A stretch of 8,418 nucleotides of DNA from Eubacteriaceae bacterium (GTDB taxonomy: Bacteria > Bacillota_A > Clostridia > Eubacteriales > Anaerofustaceae). The translations under genes were made by a program, and so were the position numbers. Below, in pieces: positions 1 through 7,317 of this stretch. Under the pieces are notes generated by a model. It was not told where the DNA came from, made no database searches, and saw only the letters and a list, made by a program, of their open reading frames with translations. The stretch lies in the NCBI GenBank assembly GCA_031280495.1, contig JAITGT010000070.1:1-8418 (forward strand). Direction: 5' to 3'. Position 1 is the stretch's first letter, and each line of letters begins with the position of its first letter.

Positions 1-891
1 TGCCTTGCCGCAGTGTTTGCGTCCATTCTATTTTTTTCCAGCTTTGTGTGGAAAATTGAAATATTTGGGGCGCGGGCGGTCGCTGCGTCCGACATTCTTG
101 AGTACCTCTATTCCCAGGGCATTCGCCAAACAGCGCGAAAATCGCAGGTGGATTTGAATGGCACGGAAGTTCTTCTGCTTAAAAAATTTGACGCGCTTTC
201 CGACGTGGCCTGCGAAATAAAGGGCACAATACTTAAAATATCGGTAGTGGAGCGCTCATCGCCGATAGTGCAGTTTGACAAAAGCGTGCCTGTGGATATA
301 GTCGCCGCCATTGACGCCACGGTCCGGGAGTTTACTGTCTACAACGGGGTCGCCATGGCCCATATGGGAAAAGAGGTCAAGGCGGGAGACGTCTTGATTA
401 GCGGGCGCGTTCCCTACGAGTACAGAAACGAGTCGGGCATGCAAAAAGTGCACGCGATGGGCGTGGCGCTCGCCTACGGAAAAATCTCATTGACAGAGTC
501 TATCGAGCTGTATGTGCCAAGCCAAGGCGCGCCCTATGTAAGCCAAAAGATATACTACGCGTTTGGGCGCGCTTTTACTGTGACGTCCGGCGATGTTGTG
601 GACGAATCCCTCTTTCTTGAAGAGAAAAACAAAACGCTTAGCCTGGGGTGGATAGAGCTGCCTATTCTCTTCGATGAAGTTCGGTGGTATACTATGGATA
701 ATTGCAGGCCTAAAACCGACACAGAAATCTATGGCGAAATCTACGATATCGCAACAAAACGGATTTCCGACAAGCAGAAGGTCCGCGCCGTGACCTATCA
801 ATTTAGCGCGATCGAGGACCAAAAGGCAGAAGTGGCCATTGTTGTTGACGTATCAACGAATATCGCAATAGAGCAGGAGATACTGGACTGA
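1..891 (+). CDS. yqfD: Sporulation protein YqfD, 5'-truncated by window edge
   Basis: The reading frame is open from base 1, so the true start lies upstream; the GTG at 13 is internal and is not chosen as the start. The 296 visible residues compare with roughly 400 in full-length YqfD, so about the first quarter is missing. The first ~17 residues are hydrophobic and end in the family-like FVWKIEIFGA, consistent with the end of a membrane segment followed by the extracytoplasmic part. Family-like stretches follow: VDIVAAIDATV near residues 98-108, then GKEVKAGDVLISG. The C-terminus ends with TNIAIEQEI, resembling the family's 'ENIG' tail. In Bacillus, yqfC-yqfD lies just upstream of phoH, as here, and YqfD is needed for efficient sporulation; its biochemical role is not known. 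Its presence suggests an endospore-forming lineage, although family members could persist in strains that have lost sporulation. Confidence 0.85.
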   Translation, partial: CLAAVFASILFFSSFVWKIEIFGARAVAASDILEYLYSQGIRQTARKSQVDLNGTEVLLLKKFDALSDVACEIKGTILKISVVERSSPIVQFDKSVPVDIVAAIDATVREFTVYNGVAMAHMGKEVKAGDVLISGRVPYEYRNESGMQKVHAMGVALAYGKISLTESIELYVPSQGAPYVSQKIYYAFGRAFTVTSGDVVDESLFLEEKNKTLSLGWIELPILFDEVRWYTMDNCRPKTDTEIYGEIYDIATKRISDKQKVRAVTYQFSAIEDQKAEVAIVVDVSTNIAIEQEILD

Positions 892-961
892 CAGGAAAAC
901 CAGTGCCGCAGTTCCAGAGAGCTTGGAATGGATCAGCAATTGCGGTTTGTATAAACAAAGC

Positions 962-1930
962 ATGGACATAGCGGAAGTAACAATACCTTGGAGTTCAGGG
1001 CCGAGCCAGCTGGAATTATTTGGGGCAAATGACGAATACCTCAAAATAATTGAGGGCAGTTTTTCAGTTTCCGTCTCTCTCAGAGACAACGCCATACGGG
1101 TGACTGGATGCGGCGGACTGGGTTCTGCAGAGAGCGCCAGAGACGTTTTGCTGTCTCTCATTGAGCGCGTCAAAGGGGGCCAAACTTTGACGCGGCAGTC
1201 TGTGGAATACCTTGTAAGCGTAAAACAGGACGGCCAGGATGTGTATGGCGTGTATGACGATCTTGTTGCCCACACATCGCGGGGCCGCCAGATTCGTTCA
1301 AAGACTTATGGCCAAAAGAGATATATTGATGCAATCAAGTCCAACGAAATTACCTTTGCCATTGGCCCTGCCGGCACAGGGAAAACTTACCTTGCGATAG
1401 CGATGGCGGTGGCTGCCTTCAAAAAAGGCGACGCCAGCCGCATTGTTTTGGTTCGCCCGGCGGTGGAAGCAGGGGAGAGCCTTGGATTTTTGCCAGGCGA
1501 CATGAAGGAGAAGGTGGATCCATATTTGCGCCCCATCTATGACGCGCTTTTTGATGTCATGGGAACGGAGTCTTATGAGCGCAACGCTGCCCGAGGCGCA
1601 ATCGAAATAGCCCCTCTTGCCTATATGCGCGGAAGAACGCTCGACAGCGCCTTCATTATTCTGGACGAAGCGCAGAACACGACCCCTGAGCAAATGAAGA
1701 TGTTTCTGACGCGGATTGGATTGGGCTCAAAGGCGGTCGTTACGGGGGATGTCACGCAGATCGACCTTCCGCCCGGCAGAGTCTCTGGATTGGTCAGTGT
1801 GCAGCGCATTCTTCAGGATGTAAAGGGCATTCAGTTTGTCAACCTCTCGAAGAGCGACATAGTGCGCAACCCTCTCGTCCAAAGAATCATAAATGCATAC
1901 GAACTGCGCGAGGATCCGAATGGGAACTAA
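962..1930 (+). CDS. phoH: PhoH-like ATPase (YbeZ/PhoH family)
   Basis: A 322-residue cytoplasmic P-loop ATPase, close to the ~320 of Bacillus PhoH. The N-terminal ~100 residues (LELFGANDEYLKIIE, then a small KH-like fold) are typical of the YbeZ branch. Walker A is GPAGTGKT at residues 135-142; Walker B is FIILDEAQNTT with D235-E236. The family is linked to RNA metabolism and ribosome maturation, and its gene is commonly a neighbour of ybeY, as here (one gene apart). Start choice: ATG 962 gives family length, but has no good Shine-Dalgarno. An in-frame TTG at 923 would add 13 residues that do not resemble the family N-terminus and also lacks a strong ribosome site. The gap after yqfD is 70 bases with the ATG start, or 31 with the TTG. 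The 3' end overlaps pgpH by 11 bases, suggesting coupled translation. Identification is secure; the start is moderately so. Confidence 0.93.
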   Translation: MDIAEVTIPWSSGPSQLELFGANDEYLKIIEGSFSVSVSLRDNAIRVTGCGGLGSAESARDVLLSLIERVKGGQTLTRQSVEYLVSVKQDGQDVYGVYDDLVAHTSRGRQIRSKTYGQKRYIDAIKSNEITFAIGPAGTGKTYLAIAMAVAAFKKGDASRIVLVRPAVEAGESLGFLPGDMKEKVDPYLRPIYDALFDVMGTESYERNAARGAIEIAPLAYMRGRTLDSAFIILDEAQNTTPEQMKMFLTRIGLGSKAVVTGDVTQIDLPPGRVSGLVSVQRILQDVKGIQFVNLSKSDIVRNPLVQRIINAYELREDPNGN

Positions 1931-4004
1931 AGCGCAGGCTGCCCTTCGCAAACCAAGGGGGGCAATGCTCGTGAGGCTCGCCATTTCGGCTTTTTTTGCG
2001 GCAGCGGCAATTGCCATGTCGCTGCTCGATTTCAGCCCGTCAAAATTTGACATGGCAGAAGGCGAGGTTGCCCAAGACAACATTATTGCCACGCGCCGCA
2101 TCGTTGACGTCCGCATGACGCGCTTTCTCCAGGAGCAGGCGGCAAACAACCGGGCGCCGGTGTACGACTACATGAATTCCGCTGGCGACAAGGCGAAGTC
2201 GTCGGCTGAAAAGCTGTTTGGCAACCTCAATTCGATTTACGCGGATTATGTTAGCCAGTCATTGGTTGATACGGTAAACGACGTATTCGGCACTGAGCTG
2301 ACGCTGGCGGACGTCGCCTACTTTTTGCAGCTGAGCATTGCTGAGAGGGAGCAGCTTCAGTCCGATGTTCTGGAGGCCCTTTCAGAAGGCTACCGCAGCG
2401 AGATTCGGGCTTCTGAAATCGACATAAAAAAAGCGCTGATTATTGACTCGCTGAGCGCAAAGGGGATGGATCCCGCCGCTTTTGCCATTGCTTCGAACGT
2501 CATACGCACATTCGTTCAGCCAAACATGATTCTTAATGAGCAGCTGACGGAAGGCGCGCGGCAAATGGCGCGCGACAGCGTCTATGAGGTCGTCTATGAA
2601 GCAGGGCAGACGATCGTCAACAGGGGGGAAGTCGTCACGGCAAACCAGATCGCGCTGCTTTCAGACAATGGGATGCTGAAGAGAAAGGGCTTATTTGGCG
2701 ATCCTCTTTCGGATTTTGCAAGCTTTGCCATTCTTTCATGCCTAACAGCGGCTTTAGTTTACTATATCGCCAGGTTTTCGCCCGAGTCTTATGAGAGCCT
2801 TGGCAGTTTTGCCTTGATGATGAGCCAATTTCTGATCGCAATGGCTCTGGCAAAGGCAACGTTTTACTTTTCTGTTTACCTTGTGCCTGCTTCTTTTTTG
2901 GCCATGTCTGTTTCGGTCCTCTTTTCCGGCGCAGCCGCTTCCCTGGCAAACGTGTTTCTGATCCTTTTTCTGTCCATTATTTTGCCAATGGACGTGGATT
3001 CCGCCTTCTACCTGCTTTGCGGGGGCCTTGCAGCCGCTGCGAGCCTAAAGAAAGTCAGCGGGAGAAACAGCCTTCTGTGGGCTGGCCTGATCACGGCTGG
3101 GACGAATGTGCTTATTATTTGCCTCTTTGCGGCTGTCCGCAAAGACTTTGCCCTCCAGACGGTTGACAACATTGGATACGGCCTCGGGAGCGCGGCGTTT
3201 GCCGCCATTTTGACCATTGCCCTCACGATGGTGTGCGAACTGCTCTTTAACCTTGCCACTCCCTTTCGCCTTCTAGAAATGGCTGCGCCGGGGGATCCTG
3301 CCATTCAAAGCCTCATATCCAGCGCTCAGGGGACATACCACCACAGCCTAATTGTCTCCAACCTTGCCGAGGCGGCGTGCGAAGAGATAGGGGCAAATTC
3401 CCTTCTTGCGCGCGTGGGCTCCTACTACCATGACCTGGGCAAGCTGAGCAACACCGCCTATTTCAAAGAAAACCAAGGATACCTGCCGAATCCCCACGAC
3501 GATATAGCGCCCGAAACCAGCGCGCAAATTATTAAGGGGCATGTCTCAAGCGGATTGGAGCTTGCAGCGAAATACCATCTCCCAAAGGCGGTTACAGAAT
3601 TTATCCGCACCCACCACGGCACTTCCGAGATCAGCTTCTTTAAAGCAATGGCGGAAAAGGGGCATTATGAAGGGCCTGAGACGTTTCGCTATGAATTTAG
3701 CCTGCCCAAGACGAAAGAGACAAGCGTTGTCATGCTCGCAGACTCTGTGGAAGCGGCAGTGCGAAGCCTGGACTTGCACACAGAGGAATCAATCGAGAGC
3801 ATGATTGACAAAATAATCGCAAAAAAAATTCGGGAAGGCCAGCTTGCGGAAAGCCAGCTATCGTTTGCGGAGCTCAAAACCGTTCATGCATGCTTTCTTT
3901 CCGTACTGCTTGGCGTATACCACAGCCGGCTTCAATACCCGGCGCAGCCAGAGGAGCTTGAGGAAACCGAGGCTCCGCAGAAAGGAGGCAGGGCCGGTGC
4001 CTGA
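1920..4004 (+). CDS. pgpH: 7TM-HD cyclic-di-AMP phosphodiesterase (PgpH/YqfF family)
   Basis: A 694-residue membrane protein, near the ~710 of Bacillus YqfF. Order: one N-terminal helix (about 16-37); a large extracytoplasmic 7TMR-HDED-like region (about 38-262); a cluster of hydrophobic segments (about 265-445); and a C-terminal cytoplasmic HD domain. All expected metal-binding residues are present: H475, H504-D505 (YYHDLGK), H541 (KGH), H565-H566 (THHG) and D608 (LADS). The H475-to-H504 spacing of 29 matches an active HD site. PgpH enzymes hydrolyse c-di-AMP to pApA, affecting potassium balance, osmoprotection and wall stress; that function is assigned by family. The chosen ATG overlaps the end of phoH and has AGGA at 1911-1914, five bases upstream. 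ATG 1965, preceded by an AAGGGGGG-type site, is a credible alternative that would remove 15 residues and still keep the first helix. The 3' end overlaps ybeY. An A8 run lies at 3821-3828. Confidence 0.94.
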   Translation: MGTKAQAALRKPRGAMLVRLAISAFFAAAAIAMSLLDFSPSKFDMAEGEVAQDNIIATRRIVDVRMTRFLQEQAANNRAPVYDYMNSAGDKAKSSAEKLFGNLNSIYADYVSQSLVDTVNDVFGTELTLADVAYFLQLSIAEREQLQSDVLEALSEGYRSEIRASEIDIKKALIIDSLSAKGMDPAAFAIASNVIRTFVQPNMILNEQLTEGARQMARDSVYEVVYEAGQTIVNRGEVVTANQIALLSDNGMLKRKGLFGDPLSDFASFAILSCLTAALVYYIARFSPESYESLGSFALMMSQFLIAMALAKATFYFSVYLVPASFLAMSVSVLFSGAAASLANVFLILFLSIILPMDVDSAFYLLCGGLAAAASLKKVSGRNSLLWAGLITAGTNVLIICLFAAVRKDFALQTVDNIGYGLGSAAFAAILTIALTMVCELLFNLATPFRLLEMAAPGDPAIQSLISSAQGTYHHSLIVSNLAEAACEEIGANSLLARVGSYYHDLGKLSNTAYFKENQGYLPNPHDDIAPETSAQIIKGHVSSGLELAAKYHLPKAVTEFIRTHHGTSEISFFKAMAEKGHYEGPETFRYEFSLPKTKETSVVMLADSVEAAVRSLDLHTEESIESMIDKIIAKKIREGQLAESQLSFAELKTVHACFLSVLLGVYHSRLQYPAQPEELEETEAPQKGGRAGA
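3981..3988 (+). promoter_or_regulatory. Strong ribosome binding site fixing the ybeY start
   Basis: AAAGGAGG lies eight bases before GTG 3997, inside the last codons of pgpH. It is the best Shine-Dalgarno match in the pgpH-ybeY junction. It selects the GTG over upstream in-frame TTG/ATG codons (for example 3844), which would add an arginine-rich, non-family N-terminal extension. Confidence 0.85.
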
Positions 4005-4461
4005 CAGAATTGAGGAAATTGACTTGGACAACCGATCTTTCGCAAATCTTGATCAAGAGGAAAAGTCGCTTCTGGAAAAAGCGATCCGGCTGGCGGCGAG
4101 GGAAGAGCTTAAAGGGCATGGCTTCCAGGTGAGCGTGTCTCTGGCGGACGAAGAGGAAATGCAGGCGCTTAACCTGGAATGGCGGGGAGTCGACAGCCCT
4201 ACCGACGTCCTTTCTTTTCCGATGGGAGATGAAGACGAGCGGGGCGTTGCCCTATTGGGCGACATCGTCCTTTGCCCAAAGCGCGCTCGCGAGCAGGCGG
4301 AGGAATATGGGCACTCTTTTAGCCGGGAGCTCGCTTACCTGAGCGTACACTCCCTGCTGCATTTAGTAGGCTTTGACCATGAGGATGAGGAGGGCAAAAC
4401 GAAGATGCGCAGAGAGGAAGAGCGCCTAATGGAACTGCTCCAGCTCTCAAGGCGGCAGTAG
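3997..4461 (+). CDS. ybeY: rRNA maturation endoribonuclease YbeY
   Basis: A 154-residue metal-dependent RNase, matching the usual ~155. The signature zinc-binding triad H-x3-H-x5-H is present as H118, H122 and H128 (HSLLHLVGFDH). The conserved basic residue and following motif appear as R63 then SPTDVLSFP. The position after the first His is Ser, where many family members have Gly; this is a tolerable variant. YbeY acts on the 3' end of 16S rRNA and on 70S quality control, and functionally interacts with Era, encoded three genes downstream. The GTG start is chosen because AAAGGAGG sits eight bases upstream and the resulting length fits the family. The gene overlaps pgpH by eight bases and is five bases from dgkA, so it is translated as part of a tight operon. 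Confidence 0.95.
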   Translation: MPDRIEEIDLDNRSFANLDQEEKSLLEKAIRLAAREELKGHGFQVSVSLADEEEMQALNLEWRGVDSPTDVLSFPMGDEDERGVALLGDIVLCPKRAREQAEEYGHSFSRELAYLSVHSLLHLVGFDHEDEEGKTKMRREEERLMELLQLSRRQ

Positions 4462-4466
4462 GCAGT

Positions 4467-4826
4467 ATGCGCAGGTTTCTTGAAAGCCTGGCCCATGCGC
4501 TTGACGGCTTAAAGGAGATAGCGCATAGCGAAGCGAATTTTCGAACCCAGCTTGCAATGGGCGCTGCCAGTTTCGCGCTTTGCGCCTTTTTTCGCGTTTC
4601 CAGCAATGAGTGGGCCATCGTCTCTCTTGCCTGCGGGCTTTCGCTTGGCGCAGAAGCCCTCAATTCCGCAATTGAGCGGTTTGTCGACTCTTTGATAGAC
4701 TATCCGGACGAGCGCGCAAAGCAGGCGAAAGACGCCGCTGCCGGCGCTGCGCTCATTTGCGCTCTGTCCGCATTCGCCGTTGGGGTTGCTGTCTTTGCCC
4801 CGCGCCTGCAAAAGATGCTAAACTAA
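4467..4826 (+). CDS. dgkA: Diacylglycerol kinase family protein, probably undecaprenol kinase
   Basis: A small 119-residue integral membrane lipid kinase of the DgkA family, with an N-terminal amphipathic stretch and three hydrophobic segments (about 29-45, 50-66 and 92-112). Catalytic and metal-binding residues align: E22 (SEANFR), E63 and E70 (EALNSAIE). The spacings of 41 and 7 residues equal those of the E28/E69/E76 set of E. coli DgkA. The AKQAKDAAAGA motif with D89 is also present. In Gram-positive bacteria this branch mainly phosphorylates undecaprenol, feeding the carrier-lipid pool for peptidoglycan and teichoic-acid synthesis; that specificity is inferred from lineage, not from visible residues. 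ATG 4467 follows the ybeY stop by five bases, with an AAGGCGG-like ribosome site at 4449-4455, slightly far away. The stop is one base before the next possible start. Confidence 0.93.
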   Translation: MRRFLESLAHALDGLKEIAHSEANFRTQLAMGAASFALCAFFRVSSNEWAIVSLACGLSLGAEALNSAIERFVDSLIDYPDERAKQAKDAAAGAALICALSAFAVGVAVFAPRLQKMLN

Positions 4827-4827
4827 A

Positions 4828-5250
4828 ATGAGAAAGCGAGAAAAAATGGAGCAAAGCACAGTCAGCGCCCTTTGCCGCATGGCTGAGGAAATGCGCGGTA
4901 GGGCATATTGCCCTTATTCAAATTATCAGGTGGGAGCGGCGATTCTGACCGAAAGCCAAAGAATGTTTGGCGGATGCAACGTGGAAAACGCCTCCTACCC
5001 GGTTGGCGTCTGCGCAGAGCGCGCCGCTTGCGCCAAGGCCGTGAGCGAGGGCGAGCGATCCTTTAAGGCAATTGCTGTTGCTGTGTCCGGCCCTTTTGGC
5101 TACCCATGCGGCATGTGCCGGCAGTTTTTAAGCGAATTCGTCTCGGAAGACATTCCGGTTTATTTGATCAATGGAAAGGGTGAAGTGAGGGAGGAGTCGT
5201 TTTATTCCATGTTTCCCCATGCATTCAGCCTAGAGGACACACAGGGCTGA
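4828..5250 (+). CDS. cdd: Cytidine deaminase
   Basis: The zinc hydrolase of pyrimidine salvage, converting cytidine and deoxycytidine to uridine and deoxyuridine. It is the short, homotetrameric type, with three cysteine ligands. Counting from ATG 4828 (140 residues), the catalytic Cys-Ala-Glu is C62-A63-E64 and the PCGMC motif supplies C95 and C98. The substrate-binding GGCNVENAS stretch is at 48-56, and AYCPYSNYQVGAA at 26-38 is the typical N-terminal motif. The start is uncertain. ATG 4828 lies one base after the dgkA stop and suits reinitiation. ATG 4846 would give 134 residues, nearer the ~136 of Bacillus Cdd, but neither has a strong Shine-Dalgarno. The stop overlaps the era ATG by one base (TGATG). 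The position between dgkA and era is the standard Bacillota arrangement. Confidence 0.95.
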   Translation: MRKREKMEQSTVSALCRMAEEMRGRAYCPYSNYQVGAAILTESQRMFGGCNVENASYPVGVCAERAACAKAVSEGERSFKAIAVAVSGPFGYPCGMCRQFLSEFVSEDIPVYLINGKGEVREESFYSMFPHAFSLEDTQG

Positions 5251-6158
5251 TGGAAGCAGGTGGATACCGCTCCGGTTTCATTTCCGTCGTTGGGCGCACG
5301 AATGTTGGCAAATCTACCTTGCTAAACGCCCTTATCGGCCAGAAAATGTCCATTGTGTCGGACAAGCCCCAGACCACGCGAAATATGATTCGCCTTGTAT
5401 TGACAGAGCCAGGCTGGCAAATGGTGTTTCTCGACACGCCTGGCTTTCACCGCCCCAAAACGCGCCTAAGCGAAAACATGGTCCGTGCGGCAGGCGCGTC
5501 TATGGACGGCGTGGACGCGATCTTGTTTGTGACCGAAAACGATGTGGCCATCGGGAAAGGGGATCGGAGAATTCTTGCGTCTTTGGAGGGAAAAGGAATC
5601 CCTGTCGTTGTTGCCATTAACAAGATGGATCGGGCGGAAAAGAGCGACATTCTCAAAAAAATCGCCCTGTATGCCGATTTTCCTTTTGTCTCCGACATTG
5701 TGCCTATCTCGGCCCTAAAAGGCGACAACCTAGGCGAACTCAAAAAAACGCTTCTCAGCCACATGCCTTTCGGCCCCATGTTTTTCCCTGAAGGCATGCT
5801 GACCGATCGCACGGAGCGCTTCTTTGTTTCAGAAATTGTGCGCGAGAAAGCGCTCAGCTTTATTCGCGATGAAATTCCCCACGGCGTTGCTGTTGAGATC
5901 ATGGGCTTTAGGCAAAGAAAGGGGAGGGATCTCATCGACGTTGAGGCGAATATTTTTGTCAGGCGCGACACCCACAAAGCCATTGTCATTGGAAAGGGCG
6001 GCGCCCAGCTGAAAAAAATCGCGTCTGCTGCGCGCCGAGACATGGAAGCCCTGCTTGCCTGCCAGGTGAACCTGTCTATTTGGGTAAAAACGAAGCCAGA
6101 CTGGGAGGACAGCCCTTACGAGCTGAAGGAATTGGGGTATGACGAACATGGCATGTAG
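5250..6158 (+). CDS. era: GTPase Era, 30S ribosome assembly factor
   Basis: A 302-residue essential GTPase with the normal Era layout: an N-terminal G domain and a C-terminal KH domain. Motifs: G1 GRTNVGKST (15-23), QTTR in switch I (41-44), G3 DTPG (62-65), G4 NKMD (124-127) and G5 SALKG (154-158). The KH-domain GxxG loop is GKGG at 248-251. G1 has Thr where GRPNVGKS is commoner, and G4 has Met for the usual Ile/Val; neither should abolish binding. Era binds the 3' end of 16S rRNA during late 30S assembly, and YbeY is encoded in the same operon. The ATG overlaps the cdd stop as TGATG, so translation is probably coupled. The C-terminus (KELGYDEHGM) is complete. recO, which often follows era in Bacillota, does not follow here: tgt begins 20 bases before the era stop. 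Confidence 0.97.
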   Translation: MEAGGYRSGFISVVGRTNVGKSTLLNALIGQKMSIVSDKPQTTRNMIRLVLTEPGWQMVFLDTPGFHRPKTRLSENMVRAAGASMDGVDAILFVTENDVAIGKGDRRILASLEGKGIPVVVAINKMDRAEKSDILKKIALYADFPFVSDIVPISALKGDNLGELKKTLLSHMPFGPMFFPEGMLTDRTERFFVSEIVREKALSFIRDEIPHGVAVEIMGFRQRKGRDLIDVEANIFVRRDTHKAIVIGKGGAQLKKIASAARRDMEALLACQVNLSIWVKTKPDWEDSPYELKELGYDEHGM

Positions 6159-7275
6159 CCTGTCCTTTTGCCTAGACGGGGAGGATCCGTCTTCCAGCGC
6201 GCGGGCGGCGACACTGGCGACAGCGCGGGGGGAAATCCGCACGCCTGCCTTCATGCCTGTCGGAACGATGGCAACAGTCAAGGGGCTTCTTCCTGAGCAG
6301 CTTGCCGAAATGGGAGCGGAAATAGTTCTCTCAAACACCTATCACCTCAGCCTGCGCCCGGGAGAGGCCATTGTGCGCGATATTGGCGGACTGCACAGCT
6401 TTATGCATTGGGCAAAACCGATCTTAACGGATTCGGGCGGCTTTCAAGTTTTCAGCCTTGCAAAGATTAACAAGATCTCAGACGATGGAGTGGACTTCCA
6501 AAGCCACATTGACGGAAGCCGCCGTTTCATCAGCCCAGAGGCGTCGATGCAAATTCAGCGCGATCTTGGAGCGGACATTGTCATGGCATTTGACGAGTGC
6601 GCCCCTGCCGGCGTGAGCTATGCATACGCTGGCGAGGCGCTGCACAGAACCCTGCAGTGGCTTAAGAGATCGGCGGAATGCCCTATTGGGGAAGGGCAGT
6701 CCCTTTTTGGCATAGTTCAGGGGGGGATGTTTGAGGGCTTGCGAAAACGGGCGGTGGAAGAGACTTGCGCCTACGATTTGCCTGGATTTTCAATAGGGGG
6801 GCTGAGCGTGGGGGAAAGCAAAGATGAGATGTTTTCACTTCTGGGGTACACAGCGCCCATGCTTCCAAGGAACAAGCCGCGCTACCTCATGGGCGTAGGA
6901 TCCTTTGATGCGCTGGTGGAGGGCGTCCGAAGCGGCGTGGATATGTTTGACTGCGTCATGCAGACAAGGATGGGCCGAACAGGCGCCGCGCTCGTGCGCA
7001 CTGGCAGACTGAACCTGCGCAACGCGGCGTTTCAGCGCGACAAGGGCCCAATCGCGCAGGACTGCGGGTGCTATGTGTGCAAGAATTACTCGCGCGCCTA
7101 CTTAAGGCACCTTGTTGTCTCCGGCGAGATATTGGCCTCTGTCCTGATCAGCTGGCACAACATCGCCTATACCATCGCTTTTATGCGCGAGATGCGTTCC
7201 GCCATTCTTGAAAAGAGGTTTGCGCGCTTCGCGCAGACATTTTGGTCGGGCTGGGGGAAAGGGCAGGAGGCGTAG
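6139..7275 (+). CDS. tgt: tRNA-guanine transglycosylase (queuine tRNA-ribosyltransferase)
   Basis: A 378-residue TIM-barrel enzyme of usual bacterial length. It exchanges guanine-34 for preQ1 in the GUN anticodons of tRNA-Asp, -Asn, -His and -Tyr. Visible functional residues: D98 (DSGGFQ, general base), D271 (DMFDC, expected nucleophile, 173 residues on), and a zinc site C309-x-C311-x2-C314-x25-H340. VQGGM and GGLSVGE are also present. The usual Pro in the 'PTR' motif after the nucleophile is Gln here (MQTRMGRTG, from residue 274), an uncommon-looking change. The start at ATG 6139 has AAGGA at 6126-6130, eight bases upstream, inside era; ATG 6148 is a weaker alternative. The gene overlaps era by 20 bases, so it is probably cotranscribed with it. 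No queA is adjacent. yajC follows after a 101-base spacer, a common partnership in Bacillota. Confidence 0.95.
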   Translation: MTNMACSLSFCLDGEDPSSSARAATLATARGEIRTPAFMPVGTMATVKGLLPEQLAEMGAEIVLSNTYHLSLRPGEAIVRDIGGLHSFMHWAKPILTDSGGFQVFSLAKINKISDDGVDFQSHIDGSRRFISPEASMQIQRDLGADIVMAFDECAPAGVSYAYAGEALHRTLQWLKRSAECPIGEGQSLFGIVQGGMFEGLRKRAVEETCAYDLPGFSIGGLSVGESKDEMFSLLGYTAPMLPRNKPRYLMGVGSFDALVEGVRSGVDMFDCVMQTRMGRTGAALVRTGRLNLRNAAFQRDKGPIAQDCGCYVCKNYSRAYLRHLVVSGEILASVLISWHNIAYTIAFMREMRSAILEKRFARFAQTFWSGWGKGQEA

Positions 7276-7297
7276 GAATATGGGAGCCTTTCAGCAC

Positions 7298-7314
7298 TGA
7301 ATTGTGCCAATTCA
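7298..7314. repeat. Perfect 7-3-7 inverted repeat downstream of tgt
   Basis: TGAATTG, loop TGC, CAATTCA forms a perfect dyad 23 bases after the tgt stop. As RNA it is a short AT-rich 7-bp hairpin followed two bases after CAATTCA's paired A by GG and only four T, so it is a weak terminator at best. As DNA it could be an operator, lying just upstream of the yajC promoter. Which role applies cannot be decided from sequence. Confidence 0.5.
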
Positions 7315-7317
7315 AGG

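Noticed and set aside
13..15. GTG as the start of yqfD
   Set aside because: The frame is open to base 1 and the family needs about 100 more N-terminal residues, so the gene enters from outside the window.
928..954. Eight-codon leader ORF before phoH
   Set aside because: No ribosome site, no regulatory codon pattern and no attenuator-like structure after it; chance ORF.
923..955. TTGGAA...TATAAA as a phoH promoter
   Set aside because: The spacer would be 21 bases, too long, and the -10 lacks the extended TG; not supported.
3541..3804. Second plus-strand frame within pgpH
   Set aside because: It lies entirely over the HD domain, whose metal ligands are intact in the other frame; the alternative translation has no family features.
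3844..3996. Upstream extension of ybeY
   Set aside because: The extra residues are arginine-rich and unlike YbeY; GTG 3997 has a near-perfect Shine-Dalgarno and gives family length.
5447..6043. Long minus-strand open frame (198 codons) opposite era, and other antisense frames
   Set aside because: Basic or low-complexity translations with no recognisable motif, lying wholly inside strongly conserved plus-strand genes: mirror-frame artefacts.
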